A stretch of DNA of 64,000 nucleotides from Spirosoma taeanense. Lineage in GTDB: Bacteria > Bacteroidota > Bacteroidia > Cytophagales > Spirosomataceae. Below are positions 33,321 through 41,631 of the stretch, in pieces. A program made the translations under genes and the position numbers. The notes below the pieces were generated by a model, which saw only the letters and a program-made list of their open reading frames with translations, had not been told where the DNA came from and did no database searches. Location: NCBI RefSeq assembly GCF_013127955.1, contig NZ_CP053435.1, positions 4,154,001 through 4,218,000 of the forward strand. Reading direction: 5' to 3'. How positions within the stretch are numbered: position 1 is the first letter of the stretch; each line of letters starts with the position of its first letter.

Positions 33321-33721
33321 TTACCAGATGATCGTTACCCGGTCTGTGTAATAACCGAAGTGTTCATCAGCGCTAATTAGAGGAATTTGTTCTGCTAATG
33401 CCGTTGCCAGCAACAACCGATCGAACGGGTCACGACGGACCGTGGGTCACGATGGTCTGCTTGCAACGGAATATCATTGTATCGGGCAATGTGTCGGGTT
33501 GAAAGCGGCAACAATTCAAAGCCGTCGCGTTTTAGCTGCTCAACCAATTCGTCTGTCGTAATGGGCAAATCAGGTAGTTTATTGACCTTCTGCTTAATCG
33601 CAATTTCCAATAAACTGACGACGCTAACGTAAATAGTGCCATCCTGGAGAGCATGCCGAGCCGAAGTTGAAAGCTTCGCTGGGCTGACCAGCGACCAAAC
33701 AAAAACCTGTGTGTCGATCAA
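33321..33721 (-). pseudogene. VapC-like PIN toxin, frameshifted
   Basis: A PIN-domain toxin broken late in the frame. The intact part reads IDTQVFVWSL with the first active-site Asp, then SVVSLLEIAIKQKVNKL, and ends at HRDP. There 8-bp direct repeats GGGTCACG (33427-33434 and 33444-33451) bound a 17-bp insertion. Removing 17 bp restores FDRLL, then ISADEHFGYYTDRV and a stop at 33321, giving 127 residues, the normal VapC length. The start is also damaged: the ATG overlapping the antitoxin stop (TAATG, 33729-33731) is one base out of frame in a GGG run, so only a TTG at 33721 is in frame. Probably inactive. Confidence 0.75.
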
Positions 33722-33730
33722 ATAATCCCA

Positions 33731-33949
33731 TTACATGTAATCCGCGAGATCATCGAGTGGCTCGTTAAAGTCATCGGGTAAACTATACTTACCGTTCCAG
33801 CTACCCAGCCGTACTCCTTTACCAGTCGCTTTTGGTCGTTTATCATTTTCCAGAAAAGTGACAATCACAGGTACATCATGATCAATAGGTGGGACTTCGT
33901 CTAAGATGATCGTCCCGTTTCGATAGGTTCCCGAAAGCGTTGTCAGCAT
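33731..33949 (-). CDS. VapB-like antitoxin
   Basis: A 72-residue antitoxin-like protein starting at ATG 33949; upstream in-frame codons run into an amidase remnant and are rejected. The N-terminal LSGTYRNGTIILDEVPPID, then VPVIVTFLEND, is the AbrB/DUF2281-like strand pattern of VapB partners, and the acidic tail DDFNEPLDDLADYM should wrap the toxin. It appears intact although its toxin partner is frameshifted. Confidence 0.7.
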   Translation of the reverse strand: MLTTLSGTYRNGTIILDEVPPIDHDVPVIVTFLENDKRPKATGKGVRLGSWNGKYSLPDDFNEPLDDLADYM

Positions 33950-34010
33950 TGTATTGTCCGTTTCTTTCTCAAATTTACTAAAAGCTAACTGACTTGCATG
34001 CAAAGTACTA

Positions 34011-34148
34011 GTGGGCCTGTTGACTGGCTTCTCCCTCATCGCTGGTGCCTATCAGGAAGGGCCGTTACTCGCTATGGGCTACGCCTACGAGCAAGCATCG
34101 AAGAAGCAGGTTCAGCCGAGATTTTTGAAATCGCTGATTTCAGGGTGA
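34011..34148 (+). pseudogene. 3' remnant of a second amidase gene
   Basis: About 45 codons in frame with a TGA at 34146: GFSLIAGAYQEGPLLAMGY and AYEQASKKQVQPRFLKSLIS. They match the last 45 residues of the amidase at 31682 with only scattered changes. No upstream part remains. The antitoxin's promoter region touches it, so the toxin-antitoxin pair lies between the whole amidase and this relic. Confidence 0.85.
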
Positions 34149-34220
34149 TAAATGATAGATAGTTTTAAAAGCGGCTTTTACGGTTATGGGGTTTTACATT
34201 AAGTTGCTTATATTAAGCGG

Positions 34221-35153
34221 ATGGAGTATTATTTAGGCGTGACCGATTGGCGTTGGTATAATTATTTGAGCAGCCGTACCCCAGAAGATGTTAATTTTTG
34301 GCAACCTGGAGGTAAGATTGCATTCCGAGCGCTTAAACCAGGTGGTGCATTTCTGTTTAAACTAAAGCATCCCTATAATGCTATTGGAGGGGTCGGTTTT
34401 TTTACCGCTCAAAGCCAACTTCCACTTTCATTAGCTTGGGATGCCTTCCAGTTACATAATGGATTTGACTCAATAGACCAGTTTCGAGCCGTAATTCAGA
34501 CATACCGTAAAACCTCCGAGCGAAATCCAACCATTGGTTGTATTGCCTTAACCAATCCTATATTTTTCCGTAGGGAAGACTGGATACCCGTGCCTGAGAA
34601 TTGGGCTAATAGTATTGTACAAGGTAAAAAATATAGCACGAGTACCAGCGTAGGAGCAAGTTTGTGGAAACGAGTTGAGACAAGGCTTGCTAGCTATCTC
34701 ATAACAACTCCTACAAAGCAAGAGTCATTTTTAGTAGAGGATGAGGGACCACATTATGGGAACTCTGTGTTAAGAAAAGTACGAATTGGACAGGGCGCTT
34801 TCCGACTTTCGGTTATCGATGCTTACCAAAAACGATGCGCAATTACCGGTGAGAAAACATTACCTGTGCTGGAAGCCGCTCATATTAAGCCATTTTCAGA
34901 ATCGGGCCCAAACCAAATAGCTAACGGTATGTTACTACGTTCGGACATGCACAAATTATTCGATGACGGCTATATAACAGTTACGCCTGATTACAGGGTT
35001 GAGGTAAGTAAACGAATTAAAGAAGAGTTTAGTAATGGTCGTGAGTATTACCAATATCATGGTAAACAGCTAGTCATTTTGCCTGAGCTAGACTTTAATA
35101 AGCCTTCAACAATTTTCCTTGATTATCATAACAGCACAATCTTCCGTTCATAG
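34221..35153 (+). CDS. HNH endonuclease with N-terminal PUA/EVE-like domain
   Basis: A 310-residue protein, AT-richer than its surroundings. The N-terminus, YLGVTDWRWYNYL, GGKIAFRALKPGGAFLFKL and GGVGFFTAQSQLPLSLAWDAF, resembles the EVE/ASCH class of PUA-like domains that read modified bases. The C-terminus is an HNH nuclease: RCAITGEKTLPVLEAAHIKP (about residues 212-231, with the AAHIKP His), NGMLLRSDMHKLFDDG. EVE-HNH fusions are known Type IV restriction enzymes that cut DNA with modified cytosines. No methyltransferase is adjacent. A Type IV role is inferred; the N-terminal fold is assigned by pattern only. Confidence 0.75.
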   Translation: MEYYLGVTDWRWYNYLSSRTPEDVNFWQPGGKIAFRALKPGGAFLFKLKHPYNAIGGVGFFTAQSQLPLSLAWDAFQLHNGFDSIDQFRAVIQTYRKTSERNPTIGCIALTNPIFFRREDWIPVPENWANSIVQGKKYSTSTSVGASLWKRVETRLASYLITTPTKQESFLVEDEGPHYGNSVLRKVRIGQGAFRLSVIDAYQKRCAITGEKTLPVLEAAHIKPFSESGPNQIANGMLLRSDMHKLFDDGYITVTPDYRVEVSKRIKEEFSNGREYYQYHGKQLVILPELDFNKPSTIFLDYHNSTIFRS

Positions 35154-35193
35154 CGCAGCCGTTATACATATTTAAGATAATAAGTTAAGTTCG

Positions 35194-35346
35194 TCAACGG
35201 TATCGCGCTATACACAAAGTGCACCAACCTTTATTAATCCACCAGCTAGTTGTTTTGCTCCGCTTTAGCAGATCAAACAGGTCGCGCTCCTCATCCGTCA
35301 GGCAGCGAGGCACCAACCAAGCCTTGATTTGTATACGCTGGCTCAT
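35194..35346 (-). CDS. Short unknown frame
   Basis: A 50-codon frame from ATG 35346: MSQRIQIKAWLVPRCLTDEE, RDLFDLLKRSKTTSWWINKG and WCTLCIARYR. It has a plausible helix and charged composition, unlike random frames nearby, and may be a truncated gene. I recognise no family. Confidence 0.3.
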   Translation of the reverse strand: MSQRIQIKAWLVPRCLTDEERDLFDLLKRSKTTSWWINKGWCTLCIARYR

Positions 35347-35426
35347 TAGCTATAGAATATAAATAAGCCAACATGCCTGCTTGTTGCAGAGATTAGGGAA
35401 AATAGTCCAAAACAGTACTTTTTGGT

Positions 35427-35762
35427 ATGCAAGACCCGATTAATCCGGCTATTGAATCTATCGTTCGTGAATTCAAAGCGGCTCTGCAACATCTCTACGG
35501 CGAGCGGTTACGGGAGGTAATTCTCTTTGGCTCATATGCCCGTGGGGACTATGATGAGGAGTCCGACATCGATTTGCTGGTAGTGCTTAATGATAAAGAG
35601 GTCAACGCGATCAATGAAGTATTCAAGCTAAGCGACCTTACGTTACAGTTTGTTTTACAATATGGCAAAGCCGTCTCAGTACTGCCCGTAGCGAGTCAAA
35701 AGTATCGAAGCTCGTTGATGCCTGTGTACCAGAATGCTCGTCGCGAAGGGCTACATATATGA
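35427..35762 (+). CDS. MNT-type nucleotidyltransferase antitoxin
   Basis: A 111-residue minimal nucleotidyltransferase with the active-site motif LFGSYARGDYDEESDIDLLVVL (GS-x10-D-x-D, split, about residues 33-54). Such proteins pair with HEPN toxins; in MntA-HepT systems MntA inactivates the RNase by adding AMP. The stop codon overlaps a following ATG as ATGA, the usual coupling, but the HEPN gene is truncated. It looks intact. Confidence 0.85.
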   Translation: MQDPINPAIESIVREFKAALQHLYGERLREVILFGSYARGDYDEESDIDLLVVLNDKEVNAINEVFKLSDLTLQFVLQYGKAVSVLPVASQKYRSSLMPVYQNARREGLHI

Positions 35763-35833
35763 AAGAACTTGTGCAGAAATACTTTGACCATATTGAGTCG
35801 GTCAGAAGCATAAATTATATCTGCAAGACTTAA
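35759..35833 (+). pseudogene. Truncated HEPN partner
   Basis: A 24-codon frame (MKELVQKYFDHIESVRSINY then ICKT and stop) that overlaps the nucleotidyltransferase stop by 4 bp. The position and the amphipathic start fit the first helix of a HEPN toxin. The RxxxxH active site and the rest are missing. Confidence 0.55.
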
Positions 35834-35860
35834 TTTATTTTACGTTCAGCGTTTCAAAAA

Positions 35861-36451
35861 CTATTGAGCGAACATATCAGCCACGGCAAATTGCAACTCG
35901 GGCACAACGGGAGCGGCCGAAATTATATCCTGGCCTTTGTAGGCTTTTGATTCGTCGGGTGAGGTGTAGGCAAAGATTTTCTGCCGTTTGGGAGCGATAT
36001 ACCAGACCAGTTGGGTGCCACCGTCGAAGTAATCCTGTAGCTTATCCAGCACGTCCTCGTACGATTCGGAATCAGATAGAATTTCAATCGCAAATAACGT
36101 GTTTACCCGCTCACCCCGACGAATTGCCTGATGCTGATTAGCAGTGACATACAGTAAGTCAGGCACGCGCTTCCTGGCACCGTCCACGTATGAATCGCCT
36201 TCAGGCATCAATGTATGCCCTGATTGAAAGAGCTGCGTTTTGATGAATTGTCTTCTTAAAAAATCGGCGATGTAAAATTCATCTTGTTTCATGGCGGGTT
36301 TAGGAATGATGCGGCCCCGCACAAATTCATAACTCCCTTCGTGCGGGTGCTGACGCTCCCACTGCTCAAACTCATCAACTGTCTGCAGGTGGGTAGGCAT
36401 AGCGGAGTTAGCTGGCGTTGCGATCATAACGGGTACTTTGACTTTTGTCAT
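35861..36451 (-). CDS. Uma2-family nuclease-like protein
   Basis: A 196-residue protein of the Uma2 (DUF820) family with the restriction-endonuclease-like fold. Seen: YEFVRGRIIPKPAMK, the acidic part VPDLLYVTANQH and FAIEILSDSESYEDVLDKLQ (E-I-x-S near residue 121), and TQLVWYIAPKRQKIFAYT near the end, in the usual order (GxI-PD-E-x-S-W-x-ID). Uma2 genes are abundant in Cyanobacteria and Bacteroidota and their role is unknown. ATG 36451 is assumed; a start at 36397 is possible. Confidence 0.85.
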   Translation of the reverse strand: MTKVKVPVMIATPANSAMPTHLQTVDEFEQWERQHPHEGSYEFVRGRIIPKPAMKQDEFYIADFLRRQFIKTQLFQSGHTLMPEGDSYVDGARKRVPDLLYVTANQHQAIRRGERVNTLFAIEILSDSESYEDVLDKLQDYFDGGTQLVWYIAPKRQKIFAYTSPDESKAYKGQDIISAAPVVPELQFAVADMFAQ

Positions 36452-36459
36452 TAACGAAT

Positions 36460-38328
36460 CTACGCAAAATAATACAACACCCCTACGCTGACGGATGTTA
36501 GCAGACCAGCCCAGAGAAGGTCATTATTGAATGATGAATGATGAACGGTAAGCGATGAACGTACTGTAGCTTCGCCCTTTCGCTCCGGTTCGGCGTCCCG
36601 ATTCACCCTTTCACTCTTTAGGAAAAGTCCGAACGTAGCTAAAGCCGCCCAGATGGCGACGCTTTGGGGGGAGAAGCCTCCCAGAAAAACCAGCCCGATA
36701 AATACGGCCTGCACCAGCAGGAATAAGCCAACGACCCGGGCTAATTGCCCCGCATTAATGTCGACGCGCAACCGCTCGAAGCCTTCGGGCCGGAGGTTCG
36801 GGAAGACGGTTCGGCTAAGCGAGATGAGCGTCGTCAGGGTTAGCAGAAACGTCAGAAACACGCGGTGCATGAAGTTGAGCTTCTCGCCAAATACGGACGC
36901 TACGTCTGGGTTTGTACCGAGGAAACTGTTGTAGATGAACTCGGTCAGCAGACCGTAGAACGGAGCCGCAGCCATGGCGACGACAGCCGCCCGCGCCGAT
37001 GCGCCCCGCCAGAGGACGCCTACAAAAAAAGCGACCATGATGCCCGGCGTAAAGTAGGACAGCTGCGCCGAGACTTTCAGCATGAAGTTGTTGGTGCGGT
37101 CGGGTGTATACGTCCATAGCGCGAGGCCGATACTGGCCACGACCATCACCAGAATCATCAGCCGGCCGAAGCGCACGATCTGTTTGTCAGTAGCCTTCGG
37201 GTTGACGTATTTTTGGTACACATCGACTGTCAGCAAGGTCGTAGCTGCGTTCATCATCGAATCGACCGACGAGAACGTAGCGGCCGTGAGTCCCGCCAGA
37301 ATCATCCCGACCAAGCCCGTTCCGTGCGGAATCACAGTTTCGACCAGTTTCAGAAACGCATTGTCGGAGTTGAAGTCCATGCCCCCGCCAACGGTAGCCG
37401 CTAAGCGACTCTGGAAGAGGTAGTACGCAGCGACACCGGCCGAGATGCTGAAAAACGGAATGGTCAATTTCAGAAAGCCGCTGGCAATAATGCCTTTACG
37501 AGCGTCGCTGTCGGAGTTAGCGGCCAGGACGCGCTGCACCAGAAACTGGTTGGTTGAGAAGTTAAAGCAGTGTTGCAGCAGCAGACCCGTAAAGACACCC
37601 GTCCACGGCAGGTTCGGATGATTGCTGGGCAGGTAGAGGTGCATTTTCTGCAACTCGCGGGGTTGAGCCGCGTCGAGGTGCAGGAGTCCCGTAAAGCCGC
37701 CGATTTCGGGCTGACTCAAGGTAAAATAGGCAACGGCCGTACCGGCCGCGAGCATCATAATGGTCTGGATGGTATCGGTCACGACGATGGACTCCATGCC
37801 GCCCCAGATCGTATAGGAGCAGGTAATCAGGCCAATCAGCAGCAGGCCGGTCGCATAGGACATATCAAAACCGGTTCCCCCAAACAGCCATTGGAGGGTG
37901 ATGCTGCCGACGTAAAACGCGCCAACCAGCTGCACCAGAATGATCAGGATCAGCAGAATGGTATAGAGCAGCCGCGCTTTGTCGTTGTAGCGAACTTCGA
38001 GGTACTGCGACAGCGTGAACACGTCCAGTCGACGGTAGGATGTCAGGAACACAAAGCACAGCAGCAGAATGGCCGGAAACACAATCTCGTAATGCGCCTG
38101 CACGAACCCAATCGAATAGCCGATGCCCAGCATCCCGATCAGGTGAAACGAACTGACGTTCGTCCCAAACACCGATCCGGCCACGGCCCACCAGCGAATG
38201 TTCCGGCCCGCCAGAAAGTAGTCTTCAGCGGTCTTTTTCCGTAGGGCAATAATAATCCCGGCCGATGGCATAATCGCCAGCATCAACACAAGAACAACAA
38301 TATCGATGGTTTGAAGTTGGCTTAACAT
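36460..38328 (-). CDS. Sodium:solute symporter (SSS family)
   Basis: A 622-residue inner-membrane Na+-coupled transporter with about 14 hydrophobic segments. Seen: SSFHLIGMLGIGYSIGF (helix 2), GGMESIVVTDTIQTIMMLA (the conserved WGG-x-x-x-V-x-x-D loop, about residues 177-195), and AGLTAATFSSVDSMMNAATT (the SSS signature with S-S-x-D-S). The substrate may be a sugar or organic acid. Before the last helix is an odd hydrophilic stretch, ERKGEATVRSSLTVHHSSFN, coded by a TGAATGAT-type repeat; it is in frame. The gene is followed by Uma2 and preceded by the YrdB, LLM and FAH genes. Confidence 0.88.
   Translation of the reverse strand: MLSQLQTIDIVVLVLMLAIMPSAGIIIALRKKTAEDYFLAGRNIRWWAVAGSVFGTNVSSFHLIGMLGIGYSIGFVQAHYEIVFPAILLLCFVFLTSYRRLDVFTLSQYLEVRYNDKARLLYTILLILIILVQLVGAFYVGSITLQWLFGGTGFDMSYATGLLLIGLITCSYTIWGGMESIVVTDTIQTIMMLAAGTAVAYFTLSQPEIGGFTGLLHLDAAQPRELQKMHLYLPSNHPNLPWTGVFTGLLLQHCFNFSTNQFLVQRVLAANSDSDARKGIIASGFLKLTIPFFSISAGVAAYYLFQSRLAATVGGGMDFNSDNAFLKLVETVIPHGTGLVGMILAGLTAATFSSVDSMMNAATTLLTVDVYQKYVNPKATDKQIVRFGRLMILVMVVASIGLALWTYTPDRTNNFMLKVSAQLSYFTPGIMVAFFVGVLWRGASARAAVVAMAAAPFYGLLTEFIYNSFLGTNPDVASVFGEKLNFMHRVFLTFLLTLTTLISLSRTVFPNLRPEGFERLRVDINAGQLARVVGLFLLVQAVFIGLVFLGGFSPQSVAIWAALATFGLFLKSERVNRDAEPERKGEATVRSSLTVHHSSFNNDLLWAGLLTSVSVGVLYYFA
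36521..36625. repeat. TGAATGAT/GTGAAAGG repeat inside the symporter gene
   Basis: GAATGATGAATGATGAA (36529-36545) and, further on, the complement of CTAAAGAGTGAAAGGGTGAA (36603-36622) lie inside the 3' part of the symporter frame, giving an unusual hydrophilic loop. Both words recur in the intergenic element at 54586-54709 or at 24145-24217. Confidence 0.55.
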
Positions 38329-38347
38329 GAATAGAGAGTGAAATAGG

Positions 38348-38686
38348 CTACTGCTTAAGCCACAAAGCGATGACTTCGCTTAGTAGTACAAACGCCATAA
38401 ATATACCGGCCGGCGTTTGATGGCCCGCTTTAAACCATAGGAAAGCGGTAGTGCTAAACATTGCCAGTTTGAATACAGTCAGGTAGGGAAACGGAAGGCG
38501 ATGATCTGACTTTGGCGCAGCAAAATATCCCCATAAGACGATAGCGATGAGCGGTAGTCCAATAGCCAGCGCATATTTCCAACCTATGCTCCTACCGGTC
38601 TGATAGCCGAAAGCACCCAGCATGTAGAGCATGCACAGCTCCAGCGAAAAGGCCAGCACCTGATTAATCAGCTTTATGATTGTCAT
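38348..38686 (-). CDS. YrdB/DUF2568 membrane protein
   Basis: A 112-residue membrane protein with four hydrophobic segments, matching the DUF2568 (YrdB) family: ALELxxx-type start FSLELCMLYMLGAFGYQTG, then WGYFAAPKSDHRLPFP (the conserved W-x-x-F-x-A-P-K) and LWFKAGHQTPAGIFM. Function unknown. The gene lies 8 bp after the LLM gene and 19 bp before the symporter, so it is probably co-transcribed. Confidence 0.82.
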   Translation of the reverse strand: MTIIKLINQVLAFSLELCMLYMLGAFGYQTGRSIGWKYALAIGLPLIAIVLWGYFAAPKSDHRLPFPYLTVFKLAMFSTTAFLWFKAGHQTPAGIFMAFVLLSEVIALWLKQ

Positions 38687-38694
38687 AACAGGGT

Positions 38695-39864
38695 TTAGTA
38701 GGCTAACTGACTATACGTCAACGGGGTTGCGGGTGTTTCGGTTGGTCTACGGCTCTGCACATCGCCCAGGCGGACATTAGGCAGATGCGGTAAAACCAGT
38801 TTACCGAAGTATTCACATTCTTCGATGAGTGGATAGCCCGAGAAAATGAACGCCCGGATACCCATGTCCATATAGCGGTTGAGTTGTGCGATAATCTGCT
38901 CCGGCGTGCCAACCAGCGCACCGCCCGCCCCCGACCGCGCCCGGCCGATACCAGTCCAGAGAATGGGCTCGACAAAGCCGTCTTCGTCGGCTTCTTTACG
39001 CATCTCGTCCTGTCGCAGAACGCCCAGCGATTTACCGTCCTGGGTGCGTTGCTTAAGCGCTTCGGCCTGCTGCGCGTCGAATTTGCTCATCAGCAGCCGG
39101 GTATACGCCCGCGCTTCGGCTTCGGTTTCGCGCACCACTACGTGAATACGAAGCCCAAAGTCGATGGTCCGGCCATGGCGGTCCGCCCGCGCCGATACAT
39201 CCTGCATGGTGGCATAAAGGCTTTCCTCTTTCTCAGGCCACATCAGAAATACGTCGCAGTGCCGGGCGCAGACCTCACGCGCGCCATCGGCAATACCGCC
39301 GAAATAGAGCAGCGGACCACCATTTTGCTGATAGGATTTTACGGGTTCAGCAGGCATATTTAGCTGACCGTAAACCGGTCCATCGTGTACGATACGGTCA
39401 CCAGTCCAGCCCTGCCGGAGAATCTCAATGGTTTCGGTGCAACGCTGGTAGCGCGTAGGTCCATCCTCTTTGTAGCCGGGCAAATCAGAATTAATGATGT
39501 TAATAGTCAAACGACCTTCGAGCAGGTGATCGAGCGTACTGATGGCCCGCGCCAGCATGGGCGGATGAAACTCGCCCGTCCGGATTGCCACCAGTAAACT
39601 GATGTCGTGAGTCAACTGCGCCACGGCCGAGGCAAAGGCAATCGGCTCCTGCCCTACCACGTATGACGTTGGCAGGAGGATATTCTTGAATCCCTGCCGC
39701 TCGGCGGTCAGTAGAATGTCGCGGCAGTGTTCAAAACTACTCCGCCGGGTCGGGTCAAGCTGGCCCAGAAACTCGGTATCGCCCCCGCACAGATCGCAGA
39801 ACCAGGCGATTTCGGCCACACGGTCGCTGGTGCGGACGGGAACAGATGTAATGGTTTGAAGCAT
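38695..39864 (-). CDS. LLM-class flavin-dependent monooxygenase (SsuD-like)
   Basis: A 389-residue luciferase-like FMNH2-dependent oxygenase. Seen: AQLTHDISLLVAIRTGEFHP (strand IV region), GRLTINIINSDLPGYKEDG (the G-x-N-I/V-V-x-x loop; here INSDL), RYQRCTETIEILRQGW (the R-Y-x-R-x-x-E motif) and GTPEQIIAQLNRYMDMGIRAFIFSGYP (split, near 330). This make-up is close to alkanesulfonate monooxygenase. The electron donor flavin reductase is not in the window, and the true substrate is unknown. It is preceded by the FAH gene 80 bp away on the same strand. Confidence 0.87.
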   Translation of the reverse strand: MLQTITSVPVRTSDRVAEIAWFCDLCGGDTEFLGQLDPTRRSSFEHCRDILLTAERQGFKNILLPTSYVVGQEPIAFASAVAQLTHDISLLVAIRTGEFHPPMLARAISTLDHLLEGRLTINIINSDLPGYKEDGPTRYQRCTETIEILRQGWTGDRIVHDGPVYGQLNMPAEPVKSYQQNGGPLLYFGGIADGAREVCARHCDVFLMWPEKEESLYATMQDVSARADRHGRTIDFGLRIHVVVRETEAEARAYTRLLMSKFDAQQAEALKQRTQDGKSLGVLRQDEMRKEADEDGFVEPILWTGIGRARSGAGGALVGTPEQIIAQLNRYMDMGIRAFIFSGYPLIEECEYFGKLVLPHLPNVRLGDVQSRRPTETPATPLTYSQLAY

Positions 39865-39944
39865 CGGTTTACGTAAAAAGAAGAAAGCACCTTCGCGATA
39901 AGATGCTTCCCGGTGTTAGAATTTAAAATACGGCCGAACCGAAC

Positions 39945-40781
39945 TCAACTGACTGTGTTCGTCAACGTGCCAATGCCGCCGATAGTAATGCTGATTTCAT
40001 CGCCCGATTGCAGCGTAAAGCTATCGGGCGGAACAATGCCCGTGCCGGTCATCAGGTAACAGCCATAGGGGAATGAGCACTCCCGAAACAGGAACGATAC
40101 CAATTCGGTATGTTGCCGCTTCATCTGATCAATGCCGATGCTACTCGTAAATACAGTCTGCTCATCCCGTCTTATCTCCAGCTCAATCTGGGTATCGGGG
40201 TCTATCGGCGTTTCGGGTACATACAGACAGGGGCCCAGGGCCGCGCTGCCGTCGTAGGTTTTAGCCTGGGGCAGATACAGCGGATTCTCGCCTTCGATAC
40301 TCCGCGAACTCATATCATTGCCGCAGGTGTAGCCGACAATCCTGCCCGACGACGTAATGAAGAGCGTGAGTTCTGGCTCGGGTACGTCCCAGGTAGAGTC
40401 CTGCCGAATGCGAACGCCACCGCCCGGCCCGACAACGCGCTCGGGCGTCGATTTGAAGAAAAGCTCCGGACGTTCGGCGTCGTAAACCCGGTCGTAGAAA
40501 TTATCGCCACCCGACTTTTTCGACTCCTCCATGCGGGCATTTCGGCTGCGGAGATACGTAACCCCGGACGCCCACACCTCCTGCCGACCGATAGGGGCCA
40601 GCAAGCCGGTTTCGGTCCAGGATCGATATTCGCCTGAGGCTTCCGACGAGGCTACCATCTGCTGCAGCCGGGCAAACAGATTATCCTGATTAACGAGTTG
40701 GTCCCATTCTCTGGTTTCGGCGCGGTAGAATCCGTCCTCATGCTCGATCACAATGCCGGACTGGGTTTTATAAAGTTTCAT
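39945..40781 (-). CDS. Fumarylacetoacetate hydrolase family protein
   Basis: A 278-residue FAH-family enzyme that cleaves or decarboxylates a 2-keto acid with a divalent metal. Seen: [20 protein letters not shown] (the G-x-N/T-Y motif), [15 protein letters not shown] and [12 protein letters not shown] (the metal-binding E-x-E), [21 protein letters not shown] (D/N-S-S-R). It is closest to 2-hydroxyhepta-diene-dioate isomerase-like or lyase-like members. ATG 40781 is preferred; the longer frame begins at TTG 40805, eight codons upstream. Possibly part of the catabolic run with LLM, YrdB and the symporter. Divergent from recO. Confidence 0.85.
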   Translation of the reverse strand: MKLYKTQSGIVIEHEDGFYRAETREWDQLVNQDNLFARLQQMVASSEASGEYRSWTETGLLAPIGRQEVWASGVTYLRSRNARMEESKKSGGDNFYDRVYDAERPELFFKSTPERVVGPGGGVRIRQDSTWDVPEPELTLFITSSGRIVGYTCGNDMSSRSIEGENPLYLPQAKTYDGSAALGPCLYVPETPIDPDTQIELEIRRDEQTVFTSSIGIDQMKRQHTELVSFLFRECSFPYGCYLMTGTGIVPPDSFTLQSGDEISITIGGIGTLTNTVS

Positions 40782-40875
40782 GTGTAGATCGGGTTTATCG
40801 GCCAATAATAACGGAATTAGGCGACTTTTACCCCTAAAAAAATGTTATCTTAGTCGATTCACTACGTCCCCATCC

Positions 40876-41568
40876 ATGCTGCAAAAAACCCGGGGCATCG
40901 CGCTCAGCTATATCCGTTACCGCGAAACATCGATCATTGCCCGCGTTTATACCGAAGAATTTGGCCTGCAGAACTACATTATCAATAGCGTTCGCACGGC
41001 CAAAAGCAAAAACAACCGCATCGCGCTGTTTCAGCCGCTGACGCTGCTCGATATGGTGGTGTATTACAAAGACGACCGCGATCTGAGCCGACTGTCGGAG
41101 GTCAAAACAAGCCACCCCTTTCAGAGCCTGCCGTTCGACGTTGCCAAGTCGACGATGGCGATGTTCGTCATGGAGTTACTCAACAAGGTGCTGAAAGAAG
41201 AAGCTGGCAACCCGATTTTGTTCCGGTTTCTGGTCGATTCGGTGCTGTTTCTGGAGGAAGCAAGAACGAATTATGAAAACTTTCACCTCGCGTTTCTGCT
41301 GAAGCTGTCGTTCTTCCTAGGCTTTGGTCCGGAGTCGGCCCGCGAATTTGAGAGTCAGCTTCGTGAGAACGCCTATCCCTTCCTGCCCGACAATGAAATG
41401 GAGACGGCCCTGAACACCCTGTTACGTCAGCCCATCGGCACGCCTATCAAGCTGGCCCGCGCGGCCCGTAACGAGCTGCTCGACGCGCTGGTAGCCTACT
41501 ACCAGATTCACATCGACACCATCGGCGAAGTAAAATCGCTGCCTGTTCTGCGCGAAGTATTGGGATAG
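40876..41568 (+). CDS. recO: DNA repair protein RecO
   Basis: A 230-residue RecO protein, which loads RecA with RecF/RecR and anneals single strands. Seen: the N-terminal OB-fold start KTRGIALSYIRYRETSIIARVYTEEFGL (split, about residues 4-31) and the helical C-terminus with LLNKVLKEEAGNPILFRFLV. The N-terminal sequence is typical of Bacteroidota RecO. ATG 40876 is used; the longer frame begins further upstream at TTG 40780, overlapping the FAH start. The hairpin right after the stop ends transcription of both recO and the first subtilase. Confidence 0.9.
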   Translation: MLQKTRGIALSYIRYRETSIIARVYTEEFGLQNYIINSVRTAKSKNNRIALFQPLTLLDMVVYYKDDRDLSRLSEVKTSHPFQSLPFDVAKSTMAMFVMELLNKVLKEEAGNPILFRFLVDSVLFLEEARTNYENFHLAFLLKLSFFLGFGPESAREFESQLRENAYPFLPDNEMETALNTLLRQPIGTPIKLARAARNELLDALVAYYQIHIDTIGEVKSLPVLREVLG

Positions 41569-41578
41569 AATATATACA

Positions 41579-41613
41579 CAACAGCCTCTCCGTGTCCGGC
41601 GGAGAGGCTGTTG
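41579..41613. terminator. Bidirectional terminator between recO and the first subtilase
   Basis: Perfect 14-bp stem CAACAGCCTCTCCG / CGGAGAGGCTGTTG with a 7-base loop. It lies 10 bp after the recO stop and 19 bp past the subtilase stop. A near-identical hairpin follows the second subtilase. Confidence 0.85.
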
Positions 41614-41631
41614 CATACTGAGGTGATCAGA

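Noticed and set aside
33731-34039. 102-residue version of the VapB-like antitoxin
   Set aside because: The extra 30 residues come from the antisense of an amidase remnant and its upstream region; the start at 33949 matches the family start.
34221-36451. A complete restriction-modification or CRISPR locus in the accessory region
   Set aside because: No methyltransferase, Cas gene or spaced direct repeats are visible; only single nuclease and toxin-antitoxin parts.
38344-40805. A named catabolic pathway for the LLM, FAH, YrdB and symporter genes
   Set aside because: The genes are consistent with co-transcription, but no substrate-specific motif supports a pathway name.
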